Source of the DNA: DATJHM01 sp035493895
Lineage (GTDB): Bacteria > Chloroflexota > Ktedonobacteria > Ktedonobacterales > Ktedonobacteraceae
DNA: 22,979 bases
NCBI GenBank assembly: GCA_035493895.1
Contig: DATJHM010000220.1
Location: forward strand, 1-22,979
Reading direction: 5' to 3'
Shown: in pieces, positions 1-7,146 of the stretch
Layout of the letters: the number at the start of each line of letters is the position of its first letter
How positions within the stretch are numbered: position 1 is the first letter of the stretch
Translations under genes and position numbers: made by a program
The notes under the pieces: generated by a model
What the model saw: only the letters and a program-made list of their open reading frames with translations
What the model was told of the DNA's origin: nothing
The model's database searches: none

Positions 1-2
1 AT

Positions 3-350
3 CGCGATGAGCTGCTGAATTTGCAGGTTGATGGGACGCATGGCAGCGCCGTTGCCGGGCTGCATTCCTGCAAAGTACAGAGCCGCGTCAATACGCCGCG
101 TGCCGTCTGGAATCCCGACGTGCCCAATCCGCACGATTTCCACAAGGACTGGCAGGAAGTGCCCGATAATCGTATCTTTGAAAACGCATTTAAAGTCCAG
201 TGGGAGCATTTCCTGAGGCACGTGGTCAGTGATGAACCATTCCCCTGGGGTCTGCTAGAGGGGGCCAAAGGCGTACAGTTAGCCGAGCTGGGTCTGCAAT
301 CATGGCACGAACGGCGCTGGATCACGGTGCCTGCACTTGAAGGGGAGTAA
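3..350 (+). CDS. Gfo/Idh/MocA-family oxidoreductase, C-terminal part (5' end outside window)
   Basis: The reading frame is open to the left edge, so the N-terminal Rossmann NAD(P)-binding domain is not visible. About 115 C-terminal residues remain. They have the look of the C-terminal half of Gfo/Idh/MocA dehydrogenases: a strand with DGTHGSAVAG, then a helix with FKVQWEHFLRHVV, and the terminal WGLLEGAKGVQLAELGLQS helix, which in this family packs behind the active site. Members oxidise or reduce sugars, inositols or related polyols with NAD(P)H. The stop is 4 nt before the ATG of the DUF993 gene, whose ribosome binding site lies in this gene's last codons, so the two are very probably co-translated. 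The substrate cannot be read from the sequence. Confidence 0.8.
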   Translation, partial: RDELLNLQVDGTHGSAVAGLHSCKVQSRVNTPRAVWNPDVPNPHDFHKDWQEVPDNRIFENAFKVQWEHFLRHVVSDEPFPWGLLEGAKGVQLAELGLQSWHERRWITVPALEGE

Positions 351-354
351 TACG

Positions 355-1524
355 ATGAGTTTGACGCTTCGACTGCCCTCGCGTGATGGCGAACTCGTGC
401 CCTATACGCTCCATGAGCCGCTGCCCGATCTCACCGATCGGCAGCCACCGCGCAGCAGGATCGCGTTTGCCGCCGCGCACGTCGTCTGTAATCCGCTGCT
501 CACCAGCAGCGATCCGGCATCCACCGTGCTCGATTGGGACGCCACGCTCGCGTATCGGCGCTACCTCTGGTCATGTGGGCTCGGTGTCGCCGAAGCGATG
601 GATACGGCTCAGCGCGGCATGGGTCTGACCTGGAACGTAGCCCGGGAGCTGATCCAGCGCTCGTTAGATGAGGCGCGCACGATCTCCGGCGCGCGCATCG
701 CCTGCGGAGCTGGCACCGATCAACTGGTCCCCTCGCCCGCAGTCACCATCGACGAAGTGATCGCCGCCTATGAAGAGCAATGCGCTTTTATTGAGGAGCA
801 TGGCGGACAGATCATTCTCATGGCGAGCCGCGCCCTCACCGCCAGCGCGCAATCGGCAGATGACTACAAGAAAGTGTATGGTACGCTGCTGCGGCAGGTG
901 GCACGTCCGGTTATTCTGCACTGGCTCGGGGACATGTTCGATCCAGCGCTGCACGGCTACTGGGGATCGACTAATCTCGATGTCGCCATGGAGAACTGTC
1001 TGGAGATTATCAAAGAGCATGCCGACAAGATCGATGGCATCAAGATTTCGCTGCTCGATGAGGAGCGTGAGCGCGTGATGCGTCGGCGTTTGCCGGAAAG
1101 TGTACGCATGTATACCGGCGATGATTTCAATTATCCGGCGCTGATACGAGGCGACGAGAGCGGCTATAGTCATGCGCTGCTCGGAATTTTCGATGGCATT
1201 GCACCGGCTGCCGCTGCCGCGCTCCAGGCACTCGACGCCAACGATCTTGCGCGCTTCGACGAGCTGCTCGCGCCAACGGTTCCGCTCTCGCGGCACATCT
1301 TCCAGGCCCCCACCGTGTACTATAAAACAGGCATAGTTTTTCTGGCGTATTTGAACGGCCATCAGTCACATTTTCGCATGGTTGGAGGATTGGAGAATGG
1401 TCGTTCGCTGCTCCATCTGAGCGAGCTGTTTGTGCTGGCCGATCGTGCCGGGCTCCTGCGCAATCCCGAGATAGCACAAGCGAGGATGGGGCAGGTTTTA
1501 GCGTTGGCCGGGTATGAGCAATAG
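355..1524 (+). CDS. DUF993 family protein (dihydrodipicolinate-synthase-like TIM barrel)
   Basis: This is a 389-residue protein. The ATG at 355 was chosen because AGGGGAG at 341-347 gives a 7-nt spacing; an upstream TTG at 337 would overlap the previous gene. Recognisable DUF993 stretches are the N-terminal LRLPSRDGEL, CNPL near residue 47, LDWDATLAYRRYLWSCGLGVAEAMDTAQRGMGL split over residues 60-95, and CGAGTDQL. DUF993 is a TIM-barrel family related to the DapA/aldolase superfamily and has no established reaction. It commonly sits beside Gfo/Idh/MocA dehydrogenases and sugar phosphate isomerases, as here. I infer an aldolase- or lyase-type step in catabolism of a carbohydrate-like compound. 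Family assignment is fairly sure, function is not. Confidence 0.8.
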   Translation: MSLTLRLPSRDGELVPYTLHEPLPDLTDRQPPRSRIAFAAAHVVCNPLLTSSDPASTVLDWDATLAYRRYLWSCGLGVAEAMDTAQRGMGLTWNVARELIQRSLDEARTISGARIACGAGTDQLVPSPAVTIDEVIAAYEEQCAFIEEHGGQIILMASRALTASAQSADDYKKVYGTLLRQVARPVILHWLGDMFDPALHGYWGSTNLDVAMENCLEIIKEHADKIDGIKISLLDEERERVMRRRLPESVRMYTGDDFNYPALIRGDESGYSHALLGIFDGIAPAAAAALQALDANDLARFDELLAPTVPLSRHIFQAPTVYYKTGIVFLAYLNGHQSHFRMVGGLENGRSLLHLSELFVLADRAGLLRNPEIAQARMGQVLALAGYEQ

Positions 1525-1539
1525 TTGCAGTATCCTCAA

Positions 1540-1573
1540 GGGGGCGTCACAGGATTTTGTCCCTGCCGCCCTC
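1540..1573 (+). other. Intercistronic hairpin between DUF993 and epimerase genes
   Basis: GGGGGCG at 1540-1546 pairs with CGCCCTC at 1567-1573 (one G-U pair), and a second 4-bp helix lies inside (CAGG 1550-1553 with CCTG 1562-1565). No U-run follows, so it is not a standard intrinsic terminator. It may trim the transcript or reduce read-through into the downstream gene. Confidence 0.35.
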
Positions 1574-1637
1574 AGAGGGAGAGTATACACACGAAAAACG
1601 AGCAGATCACGTATTTTTGCAATAGGGAGGGTTTTCG

Positions 1638-2459
1638 ATGTCTACATCTCCGGATTTGAAGCGGTTGAGCCTGAACCAGATTACGACGAATAGCTGGACA
1701 TTGCCCGAAGCCGTCACGGGCTGTAAGCAGGCTGGTCTTGCAGAGATTGCCCTGTGGCGCGATAAAGTGCAGGCCTATGGCTTGAAGAAGAGCAGTCAAT
1801 TGCTGGCGGATTCGGGTCTGCACATCTCCAGCCTCTGTCGTGGGGGCTGGTTTCCCGCCGGAAGCCAGAAAGAGCGGCAGGTACGCATTGACGATAATCG
1901 ACGCGCGATTGCAGAGGCAGCTGAATTGGGGACCGATGTGCTCGTGCTCGTCTGCGGTCCGGCCACAGATAAAGATATTGCGGGCGCGCGCGAGATGGTA
2001 GCCGAGGCCATCGCCACGCTATTGCCCGAAGCCGAGCAGGCGGGGGTGCGGCTCGGCATCGAACCGCTCCATCCCATGTTTGCCGCCGATCGGTCCGTAA
2101 TCGTCACACTCGCGGAGGCCAATGCGCTCGTCGAGCGGTTCAATTCGCCAACGGTGGGCGTGATCGTCGACGCGTATCACGTCTGGTGGGACCCCGATAT
2201 TTATACACAGATCGCACGCGCAGCCGGACATATCCTCGGCTTTCACATCTCCGATTGGCCGGTTCCGCTACCCAATGTACTCCTGGGACGGGCCATGATG
2301 GGAGATGGCGTCATCGAGATACGACGCCTGCGCATGGCAGTCGAAGCGACCGGGTATAATGGGCCGATCGAAGTCGAGATCTTCAACCGGGAGATCTGGG
2401 ATAGTCCAGGTGAAAGCGTGCTTGAACAGATCAAGGCGCGTTACCTGGCACACGCATAA
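1638..2459 (+). CDS. Sugar phosphate isomerase/epimerase (xylose-isomerase-like TIM barrel)
   Basis: This is a 273-residue protein starting at an ATG preceded by GGGAGG with 7-nt spacing. It has the AP-endonuclease-2/xylose isomerase-like fold. Likely metal ligands lie where the family has them: E142 in GIEPLHP, D178 and H181 in VDAYHVWW, H203 in FHISDW, and E246/E248 in IEVEIF. The RAMMGDG segment near 218-224 is also typical. Such enzymes isomerise or epimerise ketoses and inosose-type compounds, or dehydrate them, with a divalent metal. It is third in the + strand cluster after the dehydrogenase and DUF993 genes and probably acts in the same pathway. The gap of 113 nt from DUF993 holds a hairpin but no obvious promoter. 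The specific substrate is unknown. Confidence 0.85.
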   Translation: MSTSPDLKRLSLNQITTNSWTLPEAVTGCKQAGLAEIALWRDKVQAYGLKKSSQLLADSGLHISSLCRGGWFPAGSQKERQVRIDDNRRAIAEAAELGTDVLVLVCGPATDKDIAGAREMVAEAIATLLPEAEQAGVRLGIEPLHPMFAADRSVIVTLAEANALVERFNSPTVGVIVDAYHVWWDPDIYTQIARAAGHILGFHISDWPVPLPNVLLGRAMMGDGVIEIRRLRMAVEATGYNGPIEVEIFNREIWDSPGESVLEQIKARYLAHA

Positions 2460-2472
2460 TCCGGCAGGAAGC

Positions 2473-2904
2473 TCAATCTGCTTGTTTTTCTTGCTTGAAA
2501 TGCGCTTCTTGATCAATATGCGATGAAACATGCTTATGCGATTTGAAAGCGCTACTGATAGTCGTCAGGAGGTCATCAATGTCGAAAGGCTTATACACGA
2601 CAAACACCTCCTTCGACACCAGATAGCCCTCCATCTCGCGTGTCGCATTGACGGCGGCTGTACACAAAATGATAGGGATAGAGGCCGTTTCGCGATGCAT
2701 TTTCAGCAATTGTAACATCTGCCAGCCCTGTTTTTCGCCCCCAAAGAGCAGATCTAAGATAATCATATCCGGCGCGATCTGAAGGATTTCTTGCATTCTA
2801 TTAATGGGAAAGGATGACAGAACGACCTCATACCCCTCTGTTTCCAGCACGGCACGAAACGTTTCAAGAATCTCCTGAGTATCATTGACAACAAGAATAC
2901 GCAT
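2473..2904 (-). CDS. Stand-alone response regulator receiver protein (CheY-like)
   Basis: About 143 residues, essentially one REC domain. The N-terminal RILVVNDTQE gives the acidic site (one Asp of the usual pair is replaced by Asn), PDMIILDLLFGG carries the phospho-acceptor Asp at about residue 52, ILCTAA gives the switch Ser/Thr, and VVYKPFD has the conserved Lys-Pro. No output domain follows, only a short charged tail rich in His, Gln and Lys. Two in-frame ATGs exist (2910 and 2904). GGGGAGG just upstream is only 3 nt from the first but 9 nt from the second, so I prefer 2904. It lies 47 nt downstream of proC on the same strand and may be co-transcribed. No histidine kinase is in the window, so its partner is unknown. 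Confidence 0.85.
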   Translation of the reverse strand: MRILVVNDTQEILETFRAVLETEGYEVVLSSFPINRMQEILQIAPDMIILDLLFGGEKQGWQMLQLLKMHRETASIPIILCTAAVNATREMEGYLVSKEVFVVYKPFDIDDLLTTISSAFKSHKHVSSHIDQEAHFKQEKQAD

Positions 2905-2951
2905 AGCCATTTCCCTCCCCTTTCAATTCGCAGCATCCGTCAGCTAAACAA

Positions 2952-3797
2952 TTAGCTGCGGAGCGAAGAATGCGGTTGCGTCTCCCGCCCCATCTCCTCT
3001 GCGCGCTGCGTGGCGCGTTTCGCAGCCTGGATCAACATTTGTCTGACATTGCCCTGCTCAAGCACAGCAATCCCGGCCATCGTCGTACCATTGGGGGATG
3101 TGACCTGCCGACGTAGTTCAACGGGACTTTTCCCGGTCTCCTTGAGCATCTGAGCGGCCCCGGTCAGCGTTTGCAACAATAGTGCCCGGCTGGTCTCCTC
3201 GGATAAGCCGCACTCTACACCGGCCTGCAACAGTGCCTCAACAATATAATAGAAGTAGGCAGGCCCTGAGCCTGAGAGCCCGGTCACAGCATTCAGCAGG
3301 CTCTCATCGACAATAACAGAGGTCCCGATGGCCGAGAAGAGCAGTTGTCCCAGTTCCAGATGCGCCCCGGTTGCCCAGCGTCCCCGGCTGAGCGCTGTGG
3401 CTGATTGCTGTACAAAACTGGACGTATTGGGCATGGCGCGTAACACCGGCACTTCAGCGGGCAGATAGGACTCTATCACCTCGGTCGTGACGCCCGCCAC
3501 CAGCGAAATCACCACATGCCGCGCGGAAATGGCATGGGCCACCTCTTCCAGAGCAGCAACGATATTATATGGTTTCACAGCAAGCAGAATAATATCAGCC
3601 TCAGCAATTGCGGCCTCTTTCTCCCGGCTCATGCGTACACCATAAGTAGCACTGAGTTCCTGGAGATGCTCAACACGCTGATGACAGCTCGCGGTAATAT
3701 TTTGCGCCTCCAATAGATGTGCTGTGAGCAGCCCTTTAATCATTGCCTCAGCAATGGACCCTGCACCTAAAAAAAACAAACGTTTCTCAATGGACAT
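2952..3797 (-). CDS. proC: Pyrroline-5-carboxylate reductase
   Basis: ProC catalyses the last step of proline synthesis, NAD(P)H-dependent reduction of 1-pyrroline-5-carboxylate. From the ATG at 3797 the protein is 281 residues, normal for the family; a longer in-frame extension to 3953 has no family similarity. Visible motifs are the N-terminal dinucleotide-binding FLGAGSIAEAM, LAVKP near 72-76, RAMPNT near 120-125, the LSGSGPAYFYYIVEAL dimerisation/active-site helix near 164-179, and VTSPNGTTMAG near 232-242. Upstream on the - strand are AAGGAAG and GAAGA purine tracts as weak ribosome binding sites, and a TATAAT-like -10. It probably heads a two-gene unit with the receiver-domain gene. Confidence 0.95.
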   Translation of the reverse strand: MSIEKRLFFLGAGSIAEAMIKGLLTAHLLEAQNITASCHQRVEHLQELSATYGVRMSREKEAAIAEADIILLAVKPYNIVAALEEVAHAISARHVVISLVAGVTTEVIESYLPAEVPVLRAMPNTSSFVQQSATALSRGRWATGAHLELGQLLFSAIGTSVIVDESLLNAVTGLSGSGPAYFYYIVEALLQAGVECGLSEETSRALLLQTLTGAAQMLKETGKSPVELRRQVTSPNGTTMAGIAVLEQGNVRQMLIQAAKRATQRAEEMGRETQPHSSLRS

Positions 3798-3821
3798 CGG
3801 TTCTTCATCTTCCTTGTCATA

Positions 3822-3868
3822 ACAGTTATACTGTCTGTCATTATATCGTTGTTTAGGGGTTGATTGCA
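3822..3868 (-). promoter_or_regulatory. Possible proC promoter with small palindrome near the start site
   Basis: On the - strand a perfect TATAAT (plus-strand 3840-3845) has a poor -35 (TGCAAT, 3863-3868) at 17-bp spacing. Just downstream, ACAGT-TAT-ACTGT (3822-3834) is a perfect 13-bp inverted repeat placed about where transcription would begin, so it could be an operator. Both calls rest on sequence pattern only. Confidence 0.35.
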
Positions 3869-4029
3869 TGGTTGAGACATGAACAAGACAGAGGATGTCA
3901 AGAATACGCTGGTATATTTCAATAAAATCAATGAGTGGAGAGGAAACAAGCAATGCTACGAAAAATTGATTGCGTAATGATTTATGTGAATGACGTTGAG
4001 TTATGACAACAGCTGCCGCGTTTGTCTGC

Positions 4030-4059
4030 TTGCGAAACGGTATGCGTTTCAGTTACAAT
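4030..4059 (+). promoter_or_regulatory. Promoter of the Rrf2 gene with a 17-bp palindromic operator in the spacer
   Basis: TTGCGA (4030-4035) and TACAAT (4054-4059) are separated by 18 bp and lie just upstream of the Rrf2 start. The spacer region holds a perfect inverted repeat GAAACG-N5-CGTTTC (4034-4050). Rrf2 proteins bind such dyads as dimers and often repress their own gene, so this is a good candidate autoregulatory site. Binding is inferred. Confidence 0.55.
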
Positions 4060-4077
4060 CAAAGGCGGAGGTTTGTT

Positions 4078-4482
4078 ATGAGCACGAAAGCACCCATCGG
4101 TCCCGGTTGGTTCTGGGTCGCAGTGCAGGCGCTGGTCGTTCTCGCGGAAACGAACGAAGCCTGTCCCAGCACAACCATTGCCCAGGATCTGAAAACGCAC
4201 GCCGTTTTTTTACGCCGCGTGATGACCCTGCTTGTACGCGCCGAGATTGTAGAGGCACGCGAGGGACGTGACGGAGGATATCGTCTGGCACGGCCAGCCA
4301 CGGAGATCACGTTGGCCGAGGTCTTCCGCGCCATAAGAGCGATTCAGCAGGACGAGGAGCACGCTTGCATCCGCGCCACAAATGCTCCGGCGCAGGTCGC
4401 ACTGGAGCAGGTGAGACAGGATCTCGACCGCTGCAATCTGGAGGTTCTAAGTCGCTATACGGTCGGCTCACTTGTACAATAA
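4078..4482 (+). CDS. Rrf2 family transcriptional regulator
   Basis: This is a 134-residue protein. The ATG at 4078 is preceded by GGAGG at 7 nt; upstream in-frame starts would place the promoter and palindrome inside the coding region. The winged-helix layout of Rrf2 proteins is visible: a helix around 14-25, the recognition part IAQDLKTHAVFLRRVMTLL near 34-52, and the wing GRDGGYRLARPATEITLAEVFRAI near 63-86. Cysteines occur at 29, 97 and 119, but the three-Cys cluster of IscR/NsrR-type iron-sulfur sensors is not present with normal spacing. It therefore looks more like the cluster-free YwnA/CymR-like branch. The next gene on the strand is a nitroreductase with its own promoter, a possible target. 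The signal sensed is unknown. Confidence 0.85.
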   Translation: MSTKAPIGPGWFWVAVQALVVLAETNEACPSTTIAQDLKTHAVFLRRVMTLLVRAEIVEAREGRDGGYRLARPATEITLAEVFRAIRAIQQDEEHACIRATNAPAQVALEQVRQDLDRCNLEVLSRYTVGSLVQ

Positions 4483-4842
4483 ATGTAATGATGGTCGGTG
4501 GAGGACGCCGACCGGCATAAAGCGCGGTCCCTACCTCTGCAAAAGGGTATGGGGGGTTGGGGCGGCACGTGTGCAGGCGTTCTCTCGTGCAAAGGATATG
4601 TTTAACCAGATACCTGCGAGTTTTCCCCTCATAAATTGTTTGCCACATACATTTTATATTTGACTTACTTTTCTCGTTGTGGTAAACTGAAACCATAAAT
4701 ATTACAGTAAAAACGCTGATGTTTTTCTTGCTCCGTAGACTTCCACATTGCAGTGATTTTGTACTCGCGCAAACAGCCCCTCGAAAGGCTGTTTTATGGC
4801 GTGGTTCATACATTTGACATACCTGAAGAAAGGGATAATGTC
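4483..4842. other. Intergenic region between Rrf2 and nitroreductase genes
   Basis: 360 bp with no convincing gene. At the left, GGTCGGTG (4493-4500) pairs with CGCCGACC (4506-4513) around a 5-nt loop; it may end the Rrf2 transcript or be a dispersed palindromic repeat, as the following GC-rich segment to about 4580 differs from the AT-rich DNA after it. A good promoter follows at 4660-4688. From 4753 the nitroreductase frame is open, but the first 30 codons before the GTG at 4843 have no ribosome binding site and no family similarity, so I treat them as leader. Confidence 0.5.
4660..4688 (+). promoter_or_regulatory. Sigma-70-type promoter for the nitroreductase gene
   Basis: TTGACT (4660-4665), a 17-bp spacer and TAAACT (4683-4688) make one of the best promoter matches in the window, and they sit in AT-rich DNA. 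The predicted transcript would have a leader of about 150 nt before the GTG at 4843. TGGT and ACCA half-sites flank the -10, a possible but weak operator. Confidence 0.55.
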
Positions 4843-5460
4843 GTGACCAGTATAGAAATTTTTCGTAAGCCAGCCGATGCAGATCATCCTATCCATGATT
4901 TGATCCGCGAGCGTTGGAGTCCACGTGCTTTTTCCAGTCGTCCAGTTGAGAAGGAAAAATTGCACAGTCTATTTGAAGCTGCGCGCTGGGCCGCCTCAGG
5001 AGGGAACCAGCAGCCGTGGAACTTTCTTTTCGCAACCAGTGAGCATCCTGAAGAGCATGCGCGTTTCGCCTCTATTCTTTTCGAGGGCAACTCTCGCTGG
5101 GCTCAACAGGCTCCGGTTCTCATTTTGACGGTAGCAAAATTGTATGACGTACCAGGGAAAGAGCATATCAGCTACTATGATACCGGTATGGCAGCGAGCA
5201 ATCTGGTCACTCAGGCTATCGAACTGGGTTTGAACACGCATCAAATGGGTGGTTTCTCGGTTGAGAAGGCGCACGAGGAGCTCAATATTCCCGAGGGCTA
5301 CACGCCACTAACAATGATCGCGGTTGGCTATCCAGGTACCCCCGAGACGTTGCCCGATGACCTGCGTGAGCGTGAGCTAGCACCACGTACCCGCAAAGCC
5401 CTGACAGATTTTGTCTTTGAGGGCCGCTGGGCCGCACCTGCTCCGGATGCAGAGGCATAA
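4843..5460 (+). CDS. Nitroreductase family protein (FMN-dependent)
   Basis: 205 residues from a GTG at 4843, chosen because AAAGGGA lies about 8 nt upstream and because family similarity begins right after it. The family reduces nitro compounds, quinones or other electron-poor substrates with NAD(P)H through bound FMN, as a cytosolic dimer. FMN-binding signatures are RERWSPRAFSSRPV near 18-31 and FEAARWAASGGNQQPWNF near 43-60. The middle part (YYDTGMAASNLVTQAIELGLNTHQMGGF) and the MIAVGYPG segment are also typical. Rrf2 lies upstream on the same strand and OsmC, a peroxide-detoxifying type, converges from downstream, which suggests a small redox-stress neighbourhood. The physiological substrate is not evident. 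Confidence 0.9.
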   Translation: MTSIEIFRKPADADHPIHDLIRERWSPRAFSSRPVEKEKLHSLFEAARWAASGGNQQPWNFLFATSEHPEEHARFASILFEGNSRWAQQAPVLILTVAKLYDVPGKEHISYYDTGMAASNLVTQAIELGLNTHQMGGFSVEKAHEELNIPEGYTPLTMIAVGYPGTPETLPDDLRERELAPRTRKALTDFVFEGRWAAPAPDAEA

Positions 5461-5475
5461 TTCACGCCCCTTCTG

Positions 5476-5516
5476 CATGCGATGTCCCCATCCTGTTGAG
5501 ATGGGGATATCGCATG
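5476..5516. terminator. Strong hairpin between convergent nitroreductase and osmC genes
   Basis: Two 17-nt arms (5476-5492 and 5500-5516) pair fully, with one G-U, around the 7-nt loop CTGTTGA. It lies 15 nt after the nitroreductase stop and 18 nt after the osmC stop on the other strand, the position of a bidirectional terminator. Neither strand shows a long U-run, so termination efficiency is uncertain. Confidence 0.7.
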
Positions 5517-5534
5517 AAGATCATACGATGATAG

Positions 5535-6077
5535 TTATTGAGCGACGGACTCGGCGGTATTGGTGTGCACCAGAGTACCGTTGATCTGCTGGGGATTGAC
5601 CAGCAGGTTCAGGATGGGGCAGGCGCGCTCAACGGCTTCGTGCAGGGCTTTGAGCTCTTCGTCGGAGGCAGGCGAGGCGATATGCACGGTATAGGTGATA
5701 TCGTGCGGATAGACGGGAATGTGCTCGAAGCCAGGACGGTTGGCGCGGGCGTCGATATGCGCCGAAACCTCGACGTTCACTGAGTCCAGCGGGACGTTGC
5801 GTTGGGCAGCCTGGATCAGGAAGATATGCGAGAGGCAACTTCCCAGCACACCCAGTTGCAGCTCAGGCGAACTGGGACCAAGATTATAACCGGCAAAATC
5901 TGGCCCGCTATCGCTGATGATCTGGAACTCGCGGATACGAATACGACGCACACCACTGCGTCCCTCCACACTCACACTCGCTTGCAGCGTATTCGGGCCG
6001 GTCGCCTCCTTCGCGATCTCGCTTCTCTCCTGAATCGCAATACGTTTTTCAGCCAGGAATTCGTTTAAAGTGCCCAT
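5535..6077 (-). CDS. OsmC/Ohr family protein
   Basis: 180 residues, start ATG at 6077 with AGGAG 8 nt upstream. OsmC/Ohr proteins are dimeric thiol peroxidases that reduce organic hydroperoxides using two cysteines. Here the first Cys is C81 in PELQLGVLGSCLSHIF and the second C153 in VERACPILNLL, both in the expected contexts (GxC and ACP). The N-terminal 30 residues form an extra helix-like stretch before the beta domain, as in the longer OsmC-like branch rather than compact Ohr. It lies 137 bp after the glyoxalase-like gene on the same strand, so it could be read through from the liv operon or use its own promoter near the palindrome at 6119-6135. Confidence 0.88.
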   Translation of the reverse strand: MGTLNEFLAEKRIAIQERSEIAKEATGPNTLQASVSVEGRSGVRRIRIREFQIISDSGPDFAGYNLGPSSPELQLGVLGSCLSHIFLIQAAQRNVPLDSVNVEVSAHIDARANRPGFEHIPVYPHDITYTVHIASPASDEELKALHEAVERACPILNLLVNPQQINGTLVHTNTAESVAQ

Positions 6078-6118
6078 GGCGTATGCTCCTATTGTTTCTT
6101 TCTATCATGTAATACATC

Positions 6119-6135
6119 GTTTTCCATGCGAAAAC
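6119..6135 (-). promoter_or_regulatory. Candidate operator upstream of osmC
   Basis: A perfect inverted repeat, GTTTTC-N5-GAAAAC, ends 42 nt before the osmC ATG. A second, overlapping-promoter-sized dyad ATGTA-A-TACAT lies at 6107-6117. No clear -35/-10 pair was found. The 6-5-6 geometry equals that of the Rrf2 site at 4034-4050 but the arm sequence differs. Regulator and function are unknown. Confidence 0.3.
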
Positions 6136-6214
6136 AGTTCTACATGCCAGATTAGTGTATTTTTACTTGACCTTTTTGGGTTTCCAACCTATACTTCTTC
6201 TCCGGAGAGCGGCT

Positions 6215-7108
6215 CTACTGATCTATTGTATCAACTTGCTTGCAGGCTTGAAACGTAAAACGGATGCGCACACCGAAGGCTTCTTCAGGTGCGAGGTCGA
6301 GTGAATCCGCATTCTCCACGAATGTGATTGCGCGCTGGGTCAGGAATGCGCGGGTCTCGGCGAGGTCTTTGACGGCATAGGTCAGGAGAAATGGTCCCTC
6401 CCGGTTTTCCGTGAGCGTCTGCTGGATCAGCCCGGCACCGATGGGTGCAAACAGATCGATGGTGTATTTGCCGATGCTCAATGTGGCATGGTGAGCGTTC
6501 TGGGCAGGATCATCGGCGAGAGAGATTAGCTCCAGACCAAGCTGGCTATGATAGACATCGAGCGTGCTCTCCAGATCATGGGTTGCGACGGCGACACGTG
6601 CCCAGTACTGCGTGCCGTTCGGGTGCATACCGGGGCGGTCGATCTGCAAACGCTGCTCGTCCGGAGTATCCCACTGGATAAGGAAAGGCCAGGGCTTCTT
6701 CCAGGAATTTCCGCCGGGAGCCAGGGTACGCCAGCTCAGGACGTTCCCATCGGGACGTTTGCGGGCCATGGCGTTGGGCGCTGGCAGTTCTGAACCGGTG
6801 CCACGAAAACGCTTCGCATCCGCCTCGATCGTGTTCGTCGCCAGCGCATACCCCACCAGTGCGCCCTCGCGACCAGCGAGTTCATCCAGCAAAATACGAC
6901 CACCCCGCTGGTATGCACGAGCCTCCTGCTCATCATAGACCGAGAGTAGCTCAAAATAATCAAGGCCAAAACGAGCCAGACCATTATGCGTGCCGCGTCC
7001 CGTATGGCGTCCCCCGGGCTCGACGTCGAAGCCCAGATGCTGGAAACGTGCAATCGCAGAATCGAGATCGCGCACCGCAATGATTGCGTGATCAAAACGT
7101 GTTGGCAT
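6215..7108 (-). CDS. Glyoxalase-like (VOC superfamily) protein
   Basis: 297 residues from the ATG at 7108, preceded by AGGA at about 8 nt; an ATG three codons earlier sits too close to that site. Two VOC-type modules are visible. The first begins FDHAIIAVRDLDSAIARFQHLGFDVEPGG (about 5-33), followed by FGLDYFELLSVYD. The second begins YWARVAVATHDLESTLDVYHSQLGLELISL (about 165-194), followed by TIDLFAP. This arrangement resembles the Glyoxalase_3-like family. VOC enzymes use a divalent metal for isomerisation, dioxygenation or resistance reactions; which one applies here is not clear. It is the last gene of the liv operon after the broken monooxygenase, so it may act on the same imported compound. 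Confidence 0.8.
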   Translation of the reverse strand: MPTRFDHAIIAVRDLDSAIARFQHLGFDVEPGGRHTGRGTHNGLARFGLDYFELLSVYDEQEARAYQRGGRILLDELAGREGALVGYALATNTIEADAKRFRGTGSELPAPNAMARKRPDGNVLSWRTLAPGGNSWKKPWPFLIQWDTPDEQRLQIDRPGMHPNGTQYWARVAVATHDLESTLDVYHSQLGLELISLADDPAQNAHHATLSIGKYTIDLFAPIGAGLIQQTLTENREGPFLLTYAVKDLAETRAFLTQRAITFVENADSLDLAPEEAFGVRIRFTFQACKQVDTIDQ

Positions 7109-7146
7109 AACTATCATCCTTTTCTCAATACGTCACAAAACACAGG

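Noticed and set aside
664..1362. 232-codon open frame on the - strand
   Set aside because: It lies wholly antisense to the DUF993 gene, has no ribosome binding site and no recognisable protein motifs.
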